From Chloroflexota bacterium (GTDB lineage Bacteria; Chloroflexota; Anaerolineae; UBA4142; SHND01), in the NCBI GenBank assembly GCA_016209205.1, contig JACQWQ010000072.1, forward strand, positions 1 to 64,000: a stretch of DNA of 64,000 nucleotides, written 5' to 3'. Below the pieces are notes generated by a model. The model had not been told where the DNA came from and ran no database searches. It saw only the letters and a program-made list of their open reading frames with translations. The translations under genes and the position numbers were made by a program. Within the stretch, counting starts at the first letter, position 1. Each line of letters opens with the position of its first letter. This document shows, one piece after another, positions 60,020-64,000 of the stretch.

Positions 60020-60076
60020 CGCGCAAGCCCACCGGTCGGTTTAGAACATTTGTATTCTAAACCGGCGGGGTGTTCT
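60020..60076. other. Hairpin before the zinc-ribbon protein gene
   Basis: GGTTTAGAA and TTCTAAACC pair around CATTTGTA, with further CACCGG..CCGG pairing outside. It ends just before the ATG at 60084; no clear ribosome site is visible besides. Confidence 0.5.
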
Positions 60077-60083
60077 GATTTCT

Positions 60084-61205
60084 ATGCCCAGAGACGACGA
60101 ACTCAAACCATCCGGCGGCGCGTTGTCCGCGAGCGCTTCCGCCGCCGCAGGTGGAACTGACCCACTCGAACCCTTTCGCGCGCGCATGGCGACGCTCAAA
60201 AGCAAAATTGACGACCTTCCCGCCAAGGTCCGCCTCAGCGAGGGGCGCGACGCGGCAGAAAATGTCGAGACCGAATCCAATCGCGTTGCCGATTTAGCGA
60301 ATCGCGTGCGCGAACTCGGTTACGCGTGGGAAAAAGACTTGGAAGCGCGCTGCCTGGACTATCGCCGCCGTTGGCAGGAGCTTCGCCCGCAAGTGCTCGC
60401 GGCATTGGACAAGGAAAGCGCGGCATTATCAGGACGCGTCACGCAAGTTGCCTATCAGGGCAATTACGCGCTGCAGCACGCCACCAATCCCGCGACCGCC
60501 GACCAAATCCTGTCCGACGGCGAACGCCCCGTTGCCGCGTTGATAAACGAAACTGAAGCCGCCGCCAAAACCATTCGCGGCATGTTCGACAACTTTTCGT
60601 CCGACTTGCACAGGGAACAAGCGCATCTCGAAAAAATTCAAGCCATGCTGGAACGTGCGGCGCAATCCAAAATCGCGTGGCTGCCCGGCGAAGCCGTCGT
60701 CGGCGCGGTCAAGGCGAAATGGGACCGTGACGGCAAGGACGACCCGCGCGGCTATTTGTACCTCACCGATGCGCGCCTCATTTTTGAACGCGATGAAGAA
60801 ATCGCAACCAAAAAAGTGTTGTTCGTCGCCACCGAAAAACAGCGCATGCAGCAAGTGATGTTCGAGGCAAAACTTGGCGAAATCGAAAACGTCCTGGCGA
60901 GCAAGCGCGGCATGTTTGGCAATGAAGACCATCTGGATTTCAATTTCGCTCCCAGCGCGAACGCGCGCCAGGCGCACTATCACATTGACGGGCAAGACGC
61001 GAACGAATGGCAGGGCCTGGTGCAGCGCGTGAAAACGGGCGGCATGGAAAGCACGCGCGTTACCGCGCTGTCCGACGCGGAAAAGCAGCGCCTCAGAAAC
61101 GCGCCGACGAAATGTTCCAACTGCGGCAGCCCGCTCACCGCGCCGATCTTGCGCGGGCAGACCGACGTTAAATGTCCCGCGTGCGGCAGCGTTACGCGCT
61201 TTTGA
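60084..61205 (+). CDS. Cytoplasmic protein: coiled-coil, GRAM/PH-like domain and zinc ribbon
   Basis: 373 residues. A helical region (about 30-190, ESNRVADLANRVRELGYAWE, LHREQAHLEKIQAMLERAAQ), then a domain with GYLYLTDARLIFERDEEIAT and LGEIENVLASKRGMFGNEDH (GRAM/PH-like pattern), and a C-terminal zinc ribbon (CSNCGSPLTAPILRGQTDVK, CPACGSVTRF). No signal peptide. Function unknown. Confidence 0.7.
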   Translation: MPRDDELKPSGGALSASASAAAGGTDPLEPFRARMATLKSKIDDLPAKVRLSEGRDAAENVETESNRVADLANRVRELGYAWEKDLEARCLDYRRRWQELRPQVLAALDKESAALSGRVTQVAYQGNYALQHATNPATADQILSDGERPVAALINETEAAAKTIRGMFDNFSSDLHREQAHLEKIQAMLERAAQSKIAWLPGEAVVGAVKAKWDRDGKDDPRGYLYLTDARLIFERDEEIATKKVLFVATEKQRMQQVMFEAKLGEIENVLASKRGMFGNEDHLDFNFAPSANARQAHYHIDGQDANEWQGLVQRVKTGGMESTRVTALSDAEKQRLRNAPTKCSNCGSPLTAPILRGQTDVKCPACGSVTRF

Positions 61206-61248
61206 GGTTTCCGATTTTTGCAGTTTTTGGGCGAAGGTGTTTCTTAGC

Positions 61249-62466
61249 ATGTTTGATTTTAATTCGGCGCCGCTCGCGCTCACGCACGACAGCGCGCTCG
61301 ACCCAAAAATTTTTCCCGCGACCGTGAACGCGGCGCGCGCGTGGCTCGAGACAGAGCCACATGCAGACATCATTCTCGCCAATTTACCCGCGCTCGAACT
61401 CGCGCTCGCGGGGTACGTTAAAAACCAAGACCCTACGTCACTCGCGTTGACGCGCGCTGCGGCGCAGCGCGTGAATGCTGCTGCGCAGGAAAACCTTTCG
61501 CTCGATACGCTCGCCGCGCGGCTCGTTTTGAATACGCACCTGTTTCAAATTACGCGCGACGCGCTTTTTCAAACCGCCGCGCAGCGTTTGACGGCGCAGA
61601 GCCGCGCGCGTTTCGACGCGGAACGCGGTTTCTTTGCGAACGCGACGGACGACGCAAATGTTTTTTGCACGGACGTGAACGCGCAGCTCGCCGAGGCGTT
61701 GTATTGCGCCTGGCGCGTTTGGGGCGATCAACCGTCGCGGGAAATGGCAGGCGATGTGTTGGGGCAGGTCGGCGCGGCGTTTCAAGCACCTGTCGGTTTG
61801 GCGCAACGCGTCGCTTTGGCGGACGATATGAAAACGGACACGCGCCACCTGCCCGCATACGCCGCCGTGATGCAAATGTATTTGACCGCGACCGAAACGA
61901 CGGGCCGCGCCACGTACGTGGCGCGCGCGCGGATTGTCGGCAATTACGCCCGCGCCAACTTGTGGGACGACGCGCTGGGCGCGCCACGTGCGCCGCGCGC
62001 ACAACTTGCCGACGCGTTCACGCGGCTGGCGCAATTCACGAGTGCGGACGCGTATCGCGCTGCCGCGCACGCCTTGTTGCACGACGCGTCCGCTGTGGCC
62101 CAAGACATTGGCGCGGCGCGTTACGCGTTGGCGGTGGAACACGCGACGCAATTTCCATTACACCTCGTCATTCTCGGCAATGCAGACCATGACGAAACCG
62201 CGCGGGAGATGTGGAACGTGGCATGGAACACTTTCGGCTCGGCGCGCGCAATCGAAATCCTCGACCCGCAGCAACATACGGCGCGCCTTGAAACGCTGGG
62301 CTATTCCGCCGCTGATCCAGAGACACGCGCGTATGTCTGCCGCGGTCCAATCTGTTTCCCGCCCGTCCGTTCCGCAGAGCAATTGCGTGCGATGGTGGAG
62401 ACTGGAGAGATGGAGGGATGGAGTGATGGAGAGATAGAGGGGTTGGGTGATTGGGTGATTGGGTGA
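61249..62466 (+). CDS. YyaL/SPATA20-like (alpha/alpha)6-barrel protein lacking the thioredoxin domain
   Basis: 405 residues from the ATG at 61249. The helical middle (LAEALYCAWRVWGDQPSREM, YAAVMQMYLTATETTGRATY) and the ending AYVCRGPICFPPVRSAEQL match the C-terminal part of the DUF255/YyaL family (YVC..CxPPV). The N-terminal thioredoxin-like domain (about 170 residues) is absent. The last 20 residues come from a GATGGAG repeat and probably extend the natural end. Confidence 0.6.
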   Translation: MFDFNSAPLALTHDSALDPKIFPATVNAARAWLETEPHADIILANLPALELALAGYVKNQDPTSLALTRAAAQRVNAAAQENLSLDTLAARLVLNTHLFQITRDALFQTAAQRLTAQSRARFDAERGFFANATDDANVFCTDVNAQLAEALYCAWRVWGDQPSREMAGDVLGQVGAAFQAPVGLAQRVALADDMKTDTRHLPAYAAVMQMYLTATETTGRATYVARARIVGNYARANLWDDALGAPRAPRAQLADAFTRLAQFTSADAYRAAAHALLHDASAVAQDIGAARYALAVEHATQFPLHLVILGNADHDETAREMWNVAWNTFGSARAIEILDPQQHTARLETLGYSAADPETRAYVCRGPICFPPVRSAEQLRAMVETGEMEGWSDGEIEGLGDWVIG

Positions 62467-62535
62467 TTAGGTGATTGCGATTTGCCATCCGCGATTTGCG
62501 ATGTGCCATACGCTATCGGCTATCCGCCATTTGCA
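62400..62535. repeat. GGGTGATTGGGTGATT and GCGATTTGCGATGTGCCA short-period arrays
   Basis: Two arrays in succession: GGGTGATT/AGGTGATT and GATGGAG units (62400-62474), then ATTTGCCATCCGCGATTTGC units (62475-62535). They extend from the tail of the YyaL-like gene to the next start. Confidence 0.65.
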
Positions 62536-62537
62536 CC

Positions 62538-63197
62538 ATGCAAATCTTTGACTTGAGCGTACCGTTACGGAACGAGATGCCGTATTATCCGGGCGATCCG
62601 GCGCCGCAAATCACGCGTTTGGAAGACCATGAACGCGGCGATGCGTGGACGACGACGCACCTCTCTGTTTGCGCGCACGTTGGAACGCACGTGGACGCGC
62701 CGCTGCATCGGATTCGGGGCGCCGCTCCCGTAGATGCGTTGAGTTTGCAGACGTTGATCGGGCGCGCGTACGTAGTGGATTTGAGCGACGTGGCGTCGGA
62801 AATTCACGCGGAAGATTTGGAAGCGCGGAACATTCCGTTGAGCGCCGAACGTTTGGTGCTCAAGACGCGCAATGCGCGGCTTTGGGCACGCGAGGGCTTT
62901 CAAACCGATTTCGTCGCGTTGGGCGAAAGCGGCGCGCATTGGGTGGTGGAGCGCGGCATTCGTCTCGTCGCACTGGATTATTTGAGCGCGGACCTTTTCA
63001 CAGCGCAAAATTTTCGCGCGCATGAGGTGTTACTCGGCGCGCGCGTAGTGATTGTCGAAGGTATCCTGTCCGGCGAAATTGCGGAAGGTTGGTATACCTT
63101 GATTTGTTTGCCGTTACGTTTGCAAGGCGCAGATGGCGCGCCCGCACGTGCGGTATTGATTCAGGGGGAACTCGAATCCAAGGAGGATAAAGCATGA
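62538..63197 (+). CDS. Cyclase-family hydrolase (kynurenine formamidase-like)
   Basis: 219 residues from the ATG at 62538. Opens IFDLSVPLRNEMPYYPGDPA and has SVCAHVGTHVDAPLHRI, the HxGTHxDxPxH metal-binding motif, with ESGAHWVVERGIRLVALDYL and a C-terminal VILGSLEG-like VVIVEGILSGEIAEGWY. Family members hydrolyse N-formylkynurenine or other amides. Overlaps the following gene by four bases. Confidence 0.85.
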   Translation: MQIFDLSVPLRNEMPYYPGDPAPQITRLEDHERGDAWTTTHLSVCAHVGTHVDAPLHRIRGAAPVDALSLQTLIGRAYVVDLSDVASEIHAEDLEARNIPLSAERLVLKTRNARLWAREGFQTDFVALGESGAHWVVERGIRLVALDYLSADLFTAQNFRAHEVLLGARVVIVEGILSGEIAEGWYTLICLPLRLQGADGAPARAVLIQGELESKEDKA

Positions 63198-64000
63198 AAC
63201 CCCGTACGTTGCGCGCTGCAATCGCAGCGCTGCTGGGCGCGATTCTCGTTGGCGCGCTGGGCCTGGCAATGCCGCAGCCGCTGTACGCCGCTTCGCGCAG
63301 CGAGTCATCATCGCAAGTGCTTACTGCCCAAGTTGGTTTTTGCACCGTGACCGTGCGGCGCGGGGAAGCATTGTACATGATCGCGGCGCGTTTTCATACC
63401 ACGACCGCGTATCTCGCGGCGTTGAACAATCTATACAATCCGAATTACATTTATGCGGGCATGGTGTTAAAAGTGCCGTGCGCGCCGCAACCCCAACCCT
63501 ATCCACAGCCACAGCCGTATCCACAGCCGCAGCCCTATCCGCAGCCGCAGCCACAGCCATATCTGATTTGCACATATTACACCGTGCAGCGCGGCGATTG
63601 GCTCAAGACGATTGCCGCACGTTTTGGGATTGCGTGGCAAGTGCTCGCCCAGGTGAATGGGTTGCACAACGCGAATTATATTTACACGGGGCAAAAATTG
63701 GCGATTCCATGCCCGCAGCCGTACCCGCCGCCGCCACCGCCCCCACCAGTCTGTCCGGGGTGTCCGCCGTGTCAGGGCTGCCCGCCTGTTTATCCGACGC
63801 CGGTCCCGCCCACACCAATACCGCCCGTAATGAACATGGTCGAAATCAGGGACGACTTTTTTACCCCGCCCGTGATTACGATTCATCAGTATCAATTCGT
63901 CATGTGGACGAATCGCGGCAACCGACCGCACAGTGTCACGCAGGGATTGTGTCCAAACGGGCAGTGCACGCCGACGCCGGGCGGGTTCAATTCGGGACTG
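63194..64000 (+). CDS. Secreted LysM protein with cupredoxin-like domain (3' end outside window)
   Basis: 269 codons visible; AAGGAGG precedes the ATG, and the ATGA overlaps the upstream stop. Signal peptide 1-33 (LLGAILVGALGLAMPQPLYA). Two LysM domains (CTVTVRRGEALYMIAARFHT to VLKVPC, and YTVQRGDWLKTIAARFGIAW to KLAIPC) joined by Pro/Gln/Tyr repeats. A Cys/Pro-rich linker (CPGCPPCQGCPP) follows, and the start of a plastocyanin-like domain (VEIRDDFFTPPVITIHQYQF, MWTNRGNRPHSVT). LysM binds peptidoglycan; the copper-site His of the last part is visible. Confidence 0.85.
   Translation, partial: MKPRTLRAAIAALLGAILVGALGLAMPQPLYAASRSESSSQVLTAQVGFCTVTVRRGEALYMIAARFHTTTAYLAALNNLYNPNYIYAGMVLKVPCAPQPQPYPQPQPYPQPQPYPQPQPQPYLICTYYTVQRGDWLKTIAARFGIAWQVLAQVNGLHNANYIYTGQKLAIPCPQPYPPPPPPPPVCPGCPPCQGCPPVYPTPVPPTPIPPVMNMVEIRDDFFTPPVITIHQYQFVMWTNRGNRPHSVTQGLCPNGQCTPTPGGFNSGL

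Overview
The window reads as a chromosomal segment of a G+C-rich environmental bacterium, most likely a member of the Chloroflexota (Anaerolineae-like). This is inference. It rests on the mixture of a four-subunit 2-oxoacid:ferredoxin oxidoreductase, one-carbon enzymes (formate-tetrahydrofolate ligase, FolD), a CtaA-type heme A synthase, an LPxTG-like anchored nucleotidase, several lipoproteins, a PknB-type kinase and large secreted repeat proteins, with no rRNA, tRNA or phage genes to test it. Codon use is standard: many genes end in TGA.

Layout. 1-2.2 kb: a partial ICMT-like methyltransferase and a PLP aminotransferase. 2.6-7.0 kb: korD-like ferredoxin, a bactofilin-like membrane protein, then korA, korB and korC. 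7.5-27.0 kb: an unbroken minus-strand island of exported proteins (GIN-domain lipoprotein, two YadA-head proteins, an Ig/FN3 lipoprotein, a CAP-domain protein, a protein with fourteen 47-residue repeats, two paralogues of an unknown family and several small secreted proteins). In its middle lies a Ser/Thr kinase joined to FHA and winged-helix segments. Three genes or operons here sit behind a promoter, stem-loop and terminator leader. 27.6-33.8 kb: a frameshifted NarX-like sensor kinase with its NarL-type regulator, then an orphan HybA/HybB-like electron-transfer module with two small membrane proteins. 34.3-38.2 kb: a cell-wall nucleotidase and a frameshifted formate-tetrahydrofolate ligase. 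38.4-41.4 kb: a toxin-antitoxin cluster. 41.5-46.4 kb: esterase, aldo/keto reductase, membrane protein and folD. 46.4-50.6 kb: decayed or AT-richer genes and a sensor kinase whose regulator has lost its receiver domain. 51.0-53.7 kb: an ECF sigma / anti-sigma operon and a secreted protein. 53.9-57 kb: a broken YceI lipoprotein, a candidate selenoprotein and a PAS sensor kinase. 57-64 kb: ctaA, a lipoprotein, mutM, a zinc-ribbon protein, a YyaL-like protein, a cyclase-family hydrolase and a LysM protein that runs off the window.

Two features stand out. First, the gene at 54450-54920 (minus) contains one in-frame TGA after a Cys. It is followed by a stem-loop with a GG-starting loop about 19 nt downstream, as expected of a bacterial SECIS, and coding continues for 59 more residues. 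Second, the intergenic DNA is packed with small palindromic elements. These include hairpins with a constant AGT-TGN-ACT tip and covarying outer stems, at least four MITE-like inverted-repeat elements, 65-68 bp palindromes, and short-period degenerate arrays arranged as opposing arms.

The window also holds many disrupted genes: indels in the kinase and fhs, an in-frame TAA in a two-part secreted protein, and apparent deletion junctions in yceI, the response regulator and possibly the Ser/Thr kinase. Some may be assembly errors and should be checked against reads before biological conclusions are drawn. All family assignments are from reading the sequence; no database search was run.
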